This document shows, piece after piece, positions 46,434 through 57,877 of a DNA stretch of 64,000 bases (positions are counted from its first letter, which is position 1; every line of letters begins with the position of its first letter). The notes below the pieces were generated by a model. That model was not told the DNA's origin. It did not search any database and was given only the letters and a program-made list of their open reading frames with translations. The stretch comes from Anthostomella pinea (taxonomy: Eukaryota > Ascomycota > Sordariomycetes > Xylariales > Xylariaceae), in NCBI GenBank assembly GCA_963556695.1, contig CAUWAG010000007.1, positions 124,001 through 188,000 of the forward strand, written 5' to 3'. Both the position numbers and the translations under genes were made by a program.

Positions 46434-47739
46434 TCAACCCCTCAACGGCCATTCCGCAACACCGTTCTCGACCCGAACCTCGTTCTTGACCCATATCACG
46501 TCCCCATTGCTGCCATCGTACTCGGATATGATGTCGTCCACGCTATCACTTCGCGCCCTGGTATACGCGGGAGGGGGCTTCGCGATACGAGAATTCGGCC
46601 GAAACTGCGAGAACCCGGAGTCTCGGGCCGGCGGCGGACAAAGTACCTCTTTGCCGTCACACATGGTGAATTGAGGCAGCTCGCTTGCGTTGCTTTGTCT
46701 TATACTGCCTAGTGTGCTCGACAATCCGCGGGCCTTGAGGTATAGAGGCCGCAGGGTAGGCACGCCGATGCAGACCATGGCGACGGCGATTTCGGCGCCA
46801 GCCCACGCGAAATAGGGGACAAAGTTGACTAAAATGGTCAGCTAGAGGGGCGTTTTGGGCCTGGCTATGTCACTTACGGGTATAGTTGTAGACATTTAGG
46901 GTTGACAGCACCACTGTCCGAGTGATACCACAAGCTCCTGCACTGCGTAGCGTCAGACATTGACCTGGTTTTTATAGGTGGACTGCAGCAACTCACATTA
47001 CACCCAGGCTCATACCACTTGCCAGCATGACCTTCTCCCGACGCGGCATATGCAGAGATCGAAGGAACAACCAAGGAAAGATAGCAAAGAAGAAGTCGCA
47101 GATGCTAGACCATACTGGTTCATGTCAGTCAGTAATCAAAATCACACCCCTCTCATAGCGATTGAAGTCTCACCTCCGAGTCCAACACTCATAGGCTGGA
47201 TCTGAATGTCCCACGTCCCGGGCGTCCTCAGCGGGTCCCAGCTCGCCTTGACCGGCGTGGACTGGTTCCAGAGCATGATAGTGAGCGCGATCGAGGTGGC
47301 GCTGGTGACGACGACAGCACCCCAGAGGGCGATCTTGTGCCACCGGGCTTGGACGACGCGCAGCAAGAAAAGGCCCATCGACAGCTTCGCCATGGCGTTT
47401 CCGATGATGGCGAAGCTGTTGGCGACGTACGTCCAGAAGATGGCGTCGGAGGAGTCGTCGATGCTCAGCTCGTAGAAGCTGCGGCCTAGTCCGTAGTGTA
47501 CGGCGACCTGGATGAAGATTGTGAAGAGGAGGAGGAATAGCTGTGTTTGGTGATTAGTTTTCGGATGGTATGAGGAGAGTGCTGTTGGGGTCACGTACGC
47601 CGGTCCATGCATACATGTGGTCCTCGGCGCCGACGAACTTGACGACGCGTATTCGAGTGTACAGTCTGAGGCCTACCAGGGTGAGCGAGAGGGCCGTCAG
47701 CGCCCACATGGCACACGCCAGTTGGTATCCCGACTGCAT
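46434..47739 (-). CDS. Fungal rhodopsin-like 7TM protein (SAT4/PTH11-like)
   Basis: Five exons, 47739-47599, 47540-47174, 47114-46997, 46942-46878 and 46828-46434, give 361 aa. Introns of 58, 59, 54 and 49 bases have donors GTACGT, GTGAGA, GTGAGT and GTAAGT, and frame is kept throughout. Seven hydrophobic segments are visible. Family marks are GAEDHMYAW (the D-D/H-W position after helix 2), GLGRSFYEL, SVGLGVWSSICDFFFAIFPW, MPRREKVMLASGMSLGVIAG ACGITRTVVLS, and FAWAGAEIAVAMVCIGVPTLRPL. These are typical of the integral-membrane family of PTH11-type receptors and SAT4. There is no CFEM domain. The C-terminal tail is cytosolic. Role and ligand unknown. Confidence 0.85.
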
Positions 47740-49159
47740 GTTGAAGACTGCGTGTCAGCGTGCCACGACATCAGAGTGTGGGTGAGACAAGCAGGACGAG
47801 GGACAGGGTGGGTGGGTGTGTCGGCATGTTTTAAGACGCAGGCCAAGTGGGCTGACGGCATGCGGCCATTTTCTAACCAAGATCTGGGATACATGCTCGA
47901 TATAGCAGTACTGACGATGATCGCGCGTCCCAGGAGGAGAGTGGCTGTTACAGCGGTGCAATCTTCAGGGAGAAGCTCCGAGGGAGCCTGGTATCGCACT
48001 GAAAAAGGTGTTGGGAACATCGCGAGACTGTGACGAGCGCCACCGAGAGAACAAGCCATGATGAGTCGAGTACTCGGTAACGAATAGCTGTCTTGGTCGT
48101 GGAAGATTGAGTCATGTGTGCAGTCCAGGGCCATATCCAGCGTCATGGTATAATGCGGCGAGCAGGGTCGGATTGAAATGCCATTGGTTCGTGGCTGTCT
48201 TGTGGGATTGCCGCATTGGTCGACATTTGTGCCCCGCCATCCAATCAGAATCCAGAACTGCACTGCTGCTAGGGTCCTTTGCCAGGGTCTTTTGCTGATG
48301 CTGATGGGACGACGGAGTGGCATCGTCAGGGATTAAGCGCCGGCGAGGCTCCCGTGATGGATAAAAGCCAGAAACATCGCTGCTACAGGTCGAATGTTGG
48401 TAGGCATGTTGTTGGACCTTACGTTTGTGATGATCACTAATGTCCATTTCGCCCAGCTCCCTTTGGAACTAAGCCCCGATCCTATCAACATGACGACCGT
48501 CGTTTTCGGTAGGCCCAACCATTAACCTGTTGGATTCGAACTTGGCTGTTTTGTGGTTGGTCCTTTCAGTTTGGCCCTCCATTTATCTCGCGGTGCGCAA
48601 AAAGGTCGGGTACACGTTCTGCTCGACATCACGACAAGCGGCTCTCCCATTCGGCATTGGCGAACAATTGATTCGTTTTGGGTTGCGTGACGGCTCTGCA
48701 GGATCCAAAGACGTCGGTATACCTGCTCAGACGTCTTGGAACGGCTATTGTGTCCATGGACTACGGAAGGTTCGTTGAGCATTAGACCAGAAACCGGCAG
48801 ACGTCTCCAAGAACGGGATTTGACAGCAATTCGGACCCGCGCAAGGGCTGTAGGTGGTGAAAATGAGGGTTGGAAGCGGCGCAGTACCCCGACTGGCGAC
48901 TGCGTCCTGTCAGGATATTATCAGGAGAAGCACGATGTCGCTCAGGATTGACAGCTGACTTCAACGGGCGTACGGCAAGTCCTCCTCAAATCTCTTCAGC
49001 CGTCGAAGCATCACCATGCGCGGCCTCGGACACGTGGATTTCGGTGCTGGGAATTCTACCAGGCTCTTGTGGACAAGTAGAACAAAGCGAGGGCTTGTAC
49101 TGCTCGATGTGCGTGGTCGTATCGCGCGAGCTAGTAAGCATCACTGTAAACTTCAAATC
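47740..49159. other. Intergenic region
   Basis: Between the 7TM gene start and the 3' end of the oxidase gene. No gene seen. Confidence 0.55.
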
Positions 49160-50840
49160 TCAGTATCCAAACTTCCAATCGGCCTCGCTGGCCATCACCT
49201 GCTTCGACAAGACACTCGGGCCATCCCCCCTCCCCCCCGCCTGTTCTAATCCATTGCGAGTCGGCGACGTGCTACTCCGCCATTTCCACATTTGGCCATA
49301 AACAGTGTCTTGACTCTTCCCCTCTAGAATCTTGACAACCTCTCTCATAAGAATAGGCAAAAACTTGAAGCCATGTCCGCTGCCCCCGGAACACACTGCG
49401 ATGCCAGGACGCCCGGGTACGAAGTCTATCACGAACGAATTGTCTATGCTGTCGGTATACCAGCAGAGCTTCGTAGACGATATACCTAGCGGGACCAGCT
49501 CGGGGAGGATCTCTGAGATGTACTCTGAGCTGTTTCAGCACCGTGGGCACATTGAATAGGCGGGAAACGTACCTTTGATACCGTCCAATGCAGGCTTCGG
49601 TATGCGCGTCTCCTTCTGCTCGGTCACATGGGCGGTCTTCGGGACCGAGATACGTCGGCCTTTTACTTCGTCGAAGTTCGTCCATCTGCATTCATTGAGC
49701 TCAAACCCCATGTTAGATCAGTGCCATTGCATTACTTACTTTGTCTTCCGCCAGCCTATCTTGATAACCCCATTTTCATCCCTTGGGAAGCTGTACACCT
49801 CCTTGTCTTGCTTCATACCCCAGGTCACCACGGGGAAGTTCTCGGGTGCGAACTTGTCCCACAGATCGTTTCGGTCCTTCGGAAGTTGAACCGTCACCAC
49901 AGATCCAGCGGTTGTTTCGAGCAGGTCTCGGACCTCGGGCACTAATGACGGCGTCCAGCCGCCGCCTGAGAACCCCAGTTGTCAGCTCAAGTGAACGGGT
50001 TTGAATACAGACTGCGCCAATAAATCATAATAACCCACCAGCGACGACAACTAGGTCGACGACGTGCTCGCATCCGTCGGCAGTCGATACCACGGGATGA
50101 TTGTCTCTCGAAGAAACACCGGTGACCTTTCCTCGTTCGGGACCAAGCACCATCTTGACACCTGCCTTCACAGCAAGATGCTGCGCCCAAGCACAGCTCT
50201 TGTACGCGTACACGAACCCGGCAGTCGAGTCAAGTACGGCCTTGTGCACACCGAGCCTTTCCTGACGCCGGCAGGGGTCGAGCTTGTGAGCCCAGCCTCG
50301 TTCCTTAGCCCTTTGCAAATCTTAACTCCCGTCAGCCATCATCACTCTCCATACCTTACTTGTCCTGCAATCGAACTGACCCTGCTCATCATTGCTCTTG
50401 AATTGAAAGTCCCTGATCCCCTCGCTCTCCATATTCTCGAGCGTCCTGAGCTCAAAGTCGCTGAACTCCGACTTGCAGCTTATGCGAAGCAATCCCGCAT
50501 TCCACCACAACCTGCGATCGCCACCCCTCAAGCGCTCCGGCAGACCGTCCTCAGGCGACGCCGCGATATCGCGGTTCCACTCATTCCACATCTCCGCGGC
50601 CTCGGTGGCGAGACGCTGGTACTCTACCTCGGAGTCGTAGCTGAAGCGGATGATCTTGTTCAGGTCGGCGGAGGCCGAGTCGATGCCCGAGGAGGGATCG
50701 TAGGCGGTCGACGCCGTGGCTTGCATGTCCAGCACGGTGACATCGTGGTATCCGGACCGTGCTAGCCAGAGGGCCGTTGAGATGCCGAAGACGCCCGAAC
50801 CGACTATTGTGATCTTGGAGGACGGTTGCATATTAGCCAT
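49160..50840 (-). CDS. FAD-dependent amine oxidase (fructosyl-amino-acid/saccharopine oxidase type)
   Basis: Five exons, 50840-50381, 50320-50039, 49965-49740, 49685-49573 and 49524-49160, give 481 aa. Introns are 60, 73, 54 and 48 bases, all in frame. ATG at 50840 starts MANMQPSSKITIVGSGVFG, the dinucleotide-binding GxGxxG (14-19). The body follows the D-amino-acid-oxidase fold of the sarcosine/fructosyl-amine oxidase group: DPSSGIDSASADLNKIIRFSY, then RERGWAHKLD-like, VVAGGGWTPSL before the substrate domain, and VCSGGSGHGFKFLPI near the C-terminus, which would hold the FAD-anchoring region. Such enzymes oxidise N-substituted amino acids to an imine with H2O2. The substrate is not decidable from sequence. 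The last 50 residues are unusually variable. It lies between two 7TM genes on the same strand. Confidence 0.87.
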
Positions 50841-51296
50841 CGTACCTGTTGGGATATGTCCTGGCGCGGATTCATAAATCGAAAGCAATGTTCTCTCCGA
50901 GACCGCGTCTCCCGTGGACTGGCCCACGACCCCGCATAACCCCGTGTCCACCCGTTGTCATCGGAGTATACAATACCTTACCTACGGTCGTGGCAATACA
51001 CCTCTTTTGGACATACTAACACGGAATCATGTTCGACGTTGCCCGCAACTTGACACCGTTCAATTGCAATAGAGGGTTACAGTTGCCTCGCCGTGATGTT
51101 TGATTCCGTAGACCTATGAAGAAGGATAGCACAACAACGGTTCGCTGCTGAACGGACGTTGTAAGCTCACTGTTGAGATCACGGGCCCTCTTGTCTTGTG
51201 TGTAGATATTATATTATTACGGATAGACGAGAGCTGTACCTTTGTCTGGTGAAGAGCACAGTCGCCATCCTTGACGCTTCCAGACGCAATCTCTTG
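50841..51296. other. Oxidase promoter region / 3' flank of next gene
   Basis: 456 bases between two minus-strand genes. No gene seen. Confidence 0.6.
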
Positions 51297-52590
51297 TCAA
51301 TACTTTCGTATGGCAGCCGGCGCAAGACCGGGTTCGGGATCTCCGTTGTTTGCAAAGAGCATTGCATTATATTGCGCTGGCTGGAAAGCTGATCGTGGAG
51401 GTCTAGGCAATTCGTCTTGAAGCGGCAGTCCCAGCGGCCTCGAATGGGAGGCTTTTATTCTCGAGTCGAGATCGTCCAGGGGCACAAACCCTTCGTCGCT
51501 TTCGAGAACCAACGTCGATATGGGTGTTCGTCTCTTCTTGCCACCCCATTGGCGCGAGTCGTCGGTTGCGGCGGAAGTGTGTTTGTAGCCGCCGCGGCTG
51601 CGCGAGCGAGTGCTGTACTCGGACGGCCAGACCAGGGGTTTGAGGACGGGCGCGCATCCACAGATAACCCCCAAGTTGACTTCGACAGTTCCCCAGATCC
51701 ACAGATAGAAACCCTCCCAGGTCACGTCGTACGTCTCGAATTCGACGTAATGGATCCAGTATGTACGCAGACAGCCGGCCACCACCACGACGCTACCGAA
51801 ACCGAACACAACCATAAGACTGATGCGCTGCATCAGGGGAAGTTTGAGCTGCCAGAAAATTGGCATCGGGAGAACGTAAACAATGAAATCGGTGAGGACC
51901 GTTATTATTGTGTTGGCCATCAGGGGAGGTCCTTCGGGGATGCAGTCGCGGGTCACCAGAAACAGGTTCCAATAACTCGACGCCGGGCTATATGGTCATC
52001 AGTACACGCCACGCGGGAATGACATGCGTGAGCCCGTTCAGCACTTACCGACATTGAAGCCATAACAAGACTAAAAACGCAGGGATGGTCGCCGCGACCA
52101 ACGCGATCGAGGCCCATGCCAGACGTCGAAACCACGAACCAACCAAAGCGATCCGCAGGTAACTGACGAGGATAGACAGCTTCCCGAATCCAGAGGCGAA
52201 GAGGAAAATCGTCTGGCAAGCTATCGAGACCTGTCTCCCCTGGAGCATCTCCTTGGGCCTCAAATCCCATACGTGGAGATTCCATCCGTATAACTGACTG
52301 GCTGCAGCACATCAGTCAAGCACTCGGTAGTCGGACTGCGGAGGATACTCACCGACGATGGCCGCTACGGTCACTCCACAGCAACATATCGTCGCGGCAA
52401 TCATCAACCAGTCGTCCCACCAAAACCTTTTCAGCATCCTGACGCGAACCCACAATCGCAGGGCGAGACATAGCAGGGCCAGTGGCAGGATTGTTAGGTT
52501 GACGATCAAGAGGGCTGGGCCGCGGTTCTCCGGGTTGACATAATTGGGCTCCGGCCATGTGAGGACCACTTCTAGCGGAGGGTATCGCAT
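51297..52590 (-). CDS. Fungal rhodopsin-like 7TM protein (PTH11-like)
   Basis: Exons 52590-52353, 52301-52049 and 51987-51297 give 393 aa. Introns (51 and 61 bases) have donors GTGAGT and GTAAGT, acceptors GCTGCAG and ATATAG. About seven membrane helices are visible. Family marks are RMLKRFWWDDWLMIAA after helix 2 (the DDW motif), ASQLYGWNLHVWDL, FASGFGKLSILVSYLRIA, PASSYWNLFLVTRDCIPEGPP, DFIVYVLPMPIFWQLKLPLMQR and WIWGTVEVNLGVICGCAPVLKPL. This matches the rhodopsin-domain family of fungal integral-membrane proteins. The 130-residue cytosolic tail is Ser/Arg-rich with a KKRRTPIST stretch. It differs from the 46.4 kb gene in sequence and intron positions, so it is not a recent duplicate. Confidence 0.88.
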
Positions 52591-52944
52591 GCTGATAGCA
52601 ATTTACCGACTGTGGCCGAGAATGAAAATGGCAGCACGACGGAAGAAGCAGATGGGAAGTCGTCAGAGGGGACCTAGGTTGAAGGGCGATCCGGGTGCGT
52701 ACCGGTATATACATCATCCCCCCTGCTAGTTCTGAACAGTGGGCCGGGTAATAAAGAACAGGCTTCGAAACAAGCGCCAGAGGTCACTGGCGCGCAAGGG
52801 ATCCAATGGTGATGCCATTGTCTCCAGAGCTTCATCTGGTCTATGTATGCAAGTACCAGCGCCACTGTTTAAGAAAACAGGGGACCCCGCCGGGGGACTC
52901 GGAAGAGCCAGACCCTGCATTAGAGGCAACCCGGACCCTACCTC

Positions 52945-53164
52945 AGCCCGATACTAGGCAGATGCGTTTCGAGTCTCCCGGTTTAACGCGAGTGGCTTGC
53001 GTGCAAAAACCAGCCTCACCAGCCGCACCAGCCTCACGCAGCTTCTTGTCAGGGTTATCTCTCATTTAGCCACAGGTTGATGCGGCAGTTGCGGCTGGCG
53101 CTCTCTTTTTTGTACGCAAGCCTTAAGCCGGGGGACCCGGAACGCCTCTGTCTAGTATCGGGCT
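52945..53164. mobile_element. 220-base foldback/MITE-like inverted-repeat element
   Basis: Ends AGCCCGATACTAG and CTAGTATCGGGCT are exact complements. The repeat extends about 63 bases inward on each side with scattered transitions (GCTTGCGT(G/A)CAAAAA marks the inner ends) and a short indel. The central 90 bases are non-repeated (CAGCCTCACCAGCCGC..). No coding capacity. I see no clear target duplication. Confidence 0.7.
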
Positions 53165-53988
53165 ACGGTAGTGTACATGATCGTGATGATCCAGTCACTG
53201 GGGTGCCCGCCAGGGTGTGATCTCAGATCTGAGACATACCTGCAGTCATCGACCTCAGGGGACGGGGGTAGTCAACCGCGTCAACTTCCAATCGTCCGAA
53301 CTCACGCGCTCACTGGATGCTCTCTTATTAGACTTGAATGGTAGGCCGAACGCCGGGTTGGCGTCTTGAAGTGGCCAATGAGGGTTGTAACGGAATTGGA
53401 CCCTGATTCCCGAATCAAGATGCACGATCCACAGACACGATGCTGGGTTCGAGATCGCTCCTGGGGTCGACAACAAGAGTCTCTGCAATTCATCGTCGGC
53501 CCCGGAATCGCTTGGCTGTCGGCCCCTGGCGAAGAGTCTCGGCGCATGGCATTGCTGACGCTGCGAGAATTGCCTGACAGGTTATACCTTCAAAGCCGGC
53601 TCACTCGATGCAGGGGATTGCACTCCTCTCGCCTATGTGGTTCCATCGAGGTCATTGACGGATGCCAATCAATGACTTGTTCAGACGAACGTCTTTTGCT
53701 CCCCACCTGTCGATTCATTGGGATTGCGCGCGACCGAGGTGCCAAGCAGCTGCCATTTTGACTCGCGGTGCGCCGACAGACACCAGTCAAATTGCGGCTC
53801 GGGACGGCGACGACGGGTCTGCCGGGTGGGCTCTCCAGCGGCGCCAATGCTCCTGTAATAAAAGCAGTAGTATAGCCTTTGCCAAAGCCATGGTTCGGTC
53901 AGTAGCGGCCCCATCTCCAAAACCATCGGACCATCTAGCCGAGCTCACCAAGGTCTGGCCGGACTGAAGCAGAAGGGTGAAGACCAGC

Positions 53989-54030
53989 AATGGCACCAGA
54001 AATGGCACCAGCAATGGCACCAGCAATGGC
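53989..54030. repeat. 12-base tandem repeat (AATGGCACCAGC)
   Basis: About 3.5 copies of AATGGCACCAG(C/A). Confidence 0.85.
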
Positions 54031-54558
54031 TTGCAGACCTCGAAACGGGGAAAAGCTTGTGCGCCTGGACGAAGAATCAGTGTGGCTCTGCAACCCTGGA
54101 GTAATGTTCGTTCGTTCACCTGTCACTGCCGGCATGGCAACCCAGAGGTGACAAGAGAAGAGTCGAGACTGGACGGGAAGGTCTTCCAATGGGACAGAGT
54201 CCAACAGGTCCCCGTCCTGACTGGATCCGCCAAGGGCATGTTCGTATTCTGCGGAGGAAAAGCCCTTCCCAGCTCTACGCCTCATCAAAGCGTCGACTAG
54301 CAACCCGTTTTGTCCGCGACGTGACCCATCGCCTGGATCATGATACGAGTGGTTCGAATGGCGTGTTGTCACCGGCCCCCGAGCGCAGGTCCCATGGGGT
54401 GGTATTCCCAGCTGGATTACTCCAGTCTTCGTTGTCAGTGCGGGATCGTTTGAGTTTGTGGTTTGTGGCTCCACTGGGCCAACTCAACCCCGAAGCTTTG
54501 GATACCAAGATGTCACGGCGTGCTTCGACGCGATGCAAGTCTACTTACATCCCTTCTA

Positions 54559-54725
54559 AAAGGCGGAGTGATGGAATATGTATACAAGGGTGAAAATACC
54601 GACAGCCCCTCCGAGGTCTCCCTCGGCGTATCCGCATTCTGAGAGTGAGTAACGGCCGTGGTAAGCTTTGCAATAGAGAGCCCAAGGGTGATGGCGGCGA
54701 AGAAACGGGTATGGTTCCAGGCCAT
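54559..54725 (-). CDS. Candidate small secreted-protein exon
   Basis: ATG at 54725 opens MAWNHTRFFAAITLGLSIAK, a plausible signal peptide, and continues ThrGlu/Ser-rich to RRD at a GTAAGT donor (54558). I cannot place a convincing acceptor: the CCCAG at 54474 leads to frames that do not clearly fit. Only the first exon is proposed. Confidence 0.2.
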
Positions 54726-55066
54726 CTGCAGTCCGAGTAGCTTCCCTTCGCGAGCTGGACTGTTCTCCAGAGGCAGCTCAACACATAGCGGACTTATACA
54801 ACTCGCGAGTTCTGGAATACTTAATCGATGGCAGCGCATGGAAGCATATGGACGTGTAAGATATCAACTGCCTTGCGAAAGTAGGCGTACAAGCCCATCT
54901 CACCAATTATATGCACTTCCAGCCGGATGTAGATAATTATATGAATTCGAAAAGTAGCGTGAGCATGGTATCTGCAAGCGAAGTTATTGTACACATATAT
55001 ACATGGAAGCCGTAGCCTGGAGCTGCAACGAGCCTTTTCGGATCGACAACTCAGACGTATGCCCCT

Positions 55067-56816
55067 TTACAGGAAGTTGATCCCTACACCCACCTGAAGC
55101 CCCTTTCTGCTTTCTTCACCGAGTCTTGTCGCCAAAGGCAAGCTGAAGTTCAGCTCAAATCTCGCAACGGGATGCGCGTATACCAGGCCAAAGCCAGCCG
55201 CGATGCTGGGTAGCCCAGTGCCCATGTCTTTTGTGGCGGAGACCATGCCATCCCAAACCGTCCCGGCACCCATGAGTTGACCAGATGCAGTATCGTTGCT
55301 CTTCGTTTTGTTCCTCATCGCTACCAGCCTGCCACCATTTGCGAACAACTGAAGTCGGAAGGGAGAATCGGGACCTGCCCTTGGTAACGGGATGAGCATG
55401 TTGACGCTGCCGGCTGCGAAAACGTCACCACCAAGCGCATCGGCACCATCCCGTGGACCGAGCCCACCCAACGAGAACCCCCGTACGTCTGTTGGACCAC
55501 CAAGGGTGAAACGGTCATTAAGCCGACTGGGCGCCGCACCACCCATGCCGTAGGAAAGGGGGAGAGGGTATAGTAAGCCCGCTCTGAAGCCACCACCGAC
55601 AGAGACGCCCGAAGGACCTCTCAACCCCGGTATCGAGACAGGCACCGCGCCGGACACTTCTATTTCGCTTTTGGAGAAGCCGACATCTCCACCTAACAAC
55701 CCCCAACCCGCGATTTCTGTGACTGTCTTGATCATATACCCGCTTTGGGGAAGCATAGGGTTGTCTCTCCGATCTCGTTGGAAGAGATAGGAAATGGCAC
55801 TCTTCACAGAGTCTCCGGCGTCACCTCGTACTGTCGGGCTCGCCCCGGGGGCAAGACCTGTCAACTGCCTCCACATACCACCGTACCCCAGCTGAAAACG
55901 GTCTCCACTAGCACTGGCCCAGTTCAGCTTCAGGCCTCCGCCCTTGAGGACCTCCTCATGGCTTGCCCAAGGCTTGTGCGTGCTGCTGGCCAACCCGTCT
56001 ATACTGAGCCTCAGGTTCGGATTGCTTCCTATCGGGGTACCAAACTCGGCACTATAGGCTGACCGCGTCCTCGTACCGGTAGAAGCGCTGAGAGACAGTG
56101 ATTCGGCGCCGCCAAATACGTTGCGCAGAAGCATAGACCCGTATGCCGATCCCTCTGTATTTCCCAGGTCCGTGCCTGTCTTCAGGAGGAGTCGAGACTT
56201 TTCACGCACTCGTAGGGAGACGTCCAGATCGGTGGGCGAGGAAGAAGGGTCGAGGTGAGACGGGCGGGAAAGGTGAAAGACAATCTGCGGGTGGAAGATG
56301 TCTTCGCAGACAGTGTTAGCCCACAACTCGACCCGTGGGAGCTAGATAGAGGAACACTTCATACCGAACCTCTGTAACTTCTCAACGGCCCCTCCCACCT
56401 GGTCCAGCATATCGGACAGTGTATAATTGGCATTGCGGCTATCCTCGACGAGAGGCTGGAAGAGGGGGTCGAGGAAAGACCTGCGCGTGTGCTTGGCGCC
56501 GTGAATCTGGACGGAGGAGAGAGTAACGGGAAGGGTCTGGTTATGTGAGAGCTGGGCAAGTTAGCTACTGTAGTAGAAGCTCGCCCATCGGCCGGAGGGT
56601 TGCCCACCATCTCCATCATTCGCTGGTCGGATTGTGTGTCGTGAGCCTGGGCCCTCTCTGCTGCTGCTCGTTGCTCTACTGAGGCGGTCTCCTTCTTGAG
56701 CAAGCTCTCGAAGGCCTGCAAGGAAGGGCACGTGGGATCAGCGATTGCGACGGCAATGGGGATGCTATTCCCGCACGACTTACATCGTCGCCTCCAGAAG
56801 AAACATTCCCAGCCAT
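55067..56816 (-). CDS. SAM50: Sam50, outer-membrane beta-barrel assembly protein
   Basis: Core of the mitochondrial SAM complex, which inserts beta-barrel proteins into the outer membrane. Exons 56816-56784, 56715-56608, 56551-56365 and 56301-55067 give 520 aa. Introns are 68, 56 and 63 bases, and all joins keep frame. Residues 1-48 are soluble and charged (ERAQAHDTQSD). A single POTRA domain follows (about 55-150), with TLSSVQIHGAKHTRRSFLDPLF. The Omp85 barrel occupies the rest, with DNPMLPQSGY, the LGGPTDVRGFSLGGLGPRDG loop (the conserved region around the Omp85 RGF motif), and a C-terminal strand ending GINFL. The length and RGF motif make the family certain. It is transcribed divergently from UBC6, and a 410-base miniature transposon starts 231 bases upstream of its ATG. 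Confidence 0.93.
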
Positions 56817-57037
56817 TTCGAGAAGTGGTGGACGTTGTGTCCCCGAAGCGAGTGAAATTTTCCCGGCGTGCGTTTGAGCGGCCGCTTGAACTGAGGCTCG
56901 AAAGTTGCGAAGGCCAGTGGAAGTGAAAGGGACCCTCCTGTCCACCGGGTACACCCGGACCCATCCATCCTGTCGGTTCGAGGCGGGTCAAGTACATGTA
57001 GCTGGTACCTCATGTGGCTAGAGACATCCGATTGTGG

Positions 57038-57046
57038 CACGAAGCT
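57038..57046 (+). repeat. Left target-site duplication of the 57 kb MITE
   Basis: CACGAAGCT, matched exactly at 57457-57465. Confidence 0.8.
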
Positions 57047-57456
57047 CAGTAACACCAAACAAATAGGGCCCGTACAGTAAACGAATAGGGCCCAATCTGA
57101 CCAATCACAGCGCGTGCATCCGGTACAGCGGCCCACTAAAACCTCAACACCATCACCATCACCACTATCACCACCACCACCACCACGGCACGGCGTTCAA
57201 GGACACATTCCCAGATGGGGGGCTCGCACCGCCCCCCAAACCCCCGGAAAGCCCTAACCACTAACCTAACCCTAACCACGCTGGCTACCCGGCGATTCCA
57301 TGTGAGGTACCTTTGGTTTGGTAAGAAACGCACGCGCACTGATGTACTTGCGATGTAGTGGGCGGTGCGCAGCCAATTGGATGGCTAGGATGGCTTCCGG
57401 ATTGGGTTAGGGCCCTATTCGTTTACTGAACGGGCCCTATTTGTTTAGTGTTACTG
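57047..57456. mobile_element. 410-base MITE with 9-base target duplication
   Basis: Perfect 9-base direct repeats CACGAAGCT flank it (57038-57046 and 57457-57465). Terminal inverted repeats CAGTAACAC(C/T)AAACAAATAGGGCCCGT..CAGTAAACGAATAGGGCCC, about 48 bases, are nearly identical. Each contains two tandem AATAGGGCCC blocks. The interior has a CACCAT/CACCAC microsatellite (57151-57187) and telomere-like CCCTAACC(ACTAA)CCTAACCCTAACC (57249-57279). No coding capacity. A 9-base duplication fits Mutator-like elements better than hAT (8) or Tc1 (TA). Confidence 0.85.
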
Positions 57457-57465
57457 CACGAAGCT
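57457..57465 (+). repeat. Right target-site duplication of the 57 kb MITE
   Basis: CACGAAGCT, matched exactly at 57038-57046. Confidence 0.8.
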
Positions 57466-57634
57466 GAAGCACAGCTGAGCTAATAACGTGGCTGCGTGGG
57501 TACAATTTAACCCAATGGTCCCCACTCTGCTCAGGCCAGCTGCCCCCTGGTGCATGTACACTCACTAAGTGTCCGGAATCCTAACCTCAACGTACATCAC
57601 TAGGTCCCAAGTGACCAAGTCACCCCTCCATCGT

Positions 57635-57642
57635 CATAAATA
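57635..57642 (+). promoter_or_regulatory. TATA-like box upstream of UBC6
   Basis: CATAAATA, 236 bases upstream of the UBC6 ATG; far for a core TATA unless the leader is long. Confidence 0.2.
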
Positions 57643-57877
57643 TTCCATTCCCCTGGGGCCACCATCGATCACCAGTAGCCTCACCCTCTCTCCGGCTGCC
57701 AACAACCGCGTGCGCATACATACTGCTCAGATCTGAACTGCGCAGTGCATTCGTTTCGGTTCCTGAGCCACGCGTGCCGAGCGAGATCATTCACAGTCTC
57801 CCTCCCCGGACAACCAACGCCATCGCGACACATTCTCTTTCCTGGCCACCTCTGGAAGAAACAACCACTCCTTCGCC

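Larger units (their letters stand above)
52591..55066. other. Intergenic region with miniature element and repeat
   Basis: About 2.5 kb. It holds the 220-base inverted-repeat element (52945-53164), a 12-base tandem repeat (53989-54030) and a candidate small secreted frame (near 54559-54725). Otherwise nothing supported. Confidence 0.5.
56817..57877. other. Shared upstream region of SAM50 and UBC6
   Basis: About 1.06 kb between divergent start codons. The central 410 bases are a miniature transposon (57047-57456). A CATAAATA box lies 236 bases upstream of the UBC6 ATG. Confidence 0.7.

Noticed and set aside
57249..57279. Telomere-like CCCTAACC repeats suggesting a chromosome end
   Set aside because: Only a few imperfect units, located inside a MITE and surrounded by gene space.
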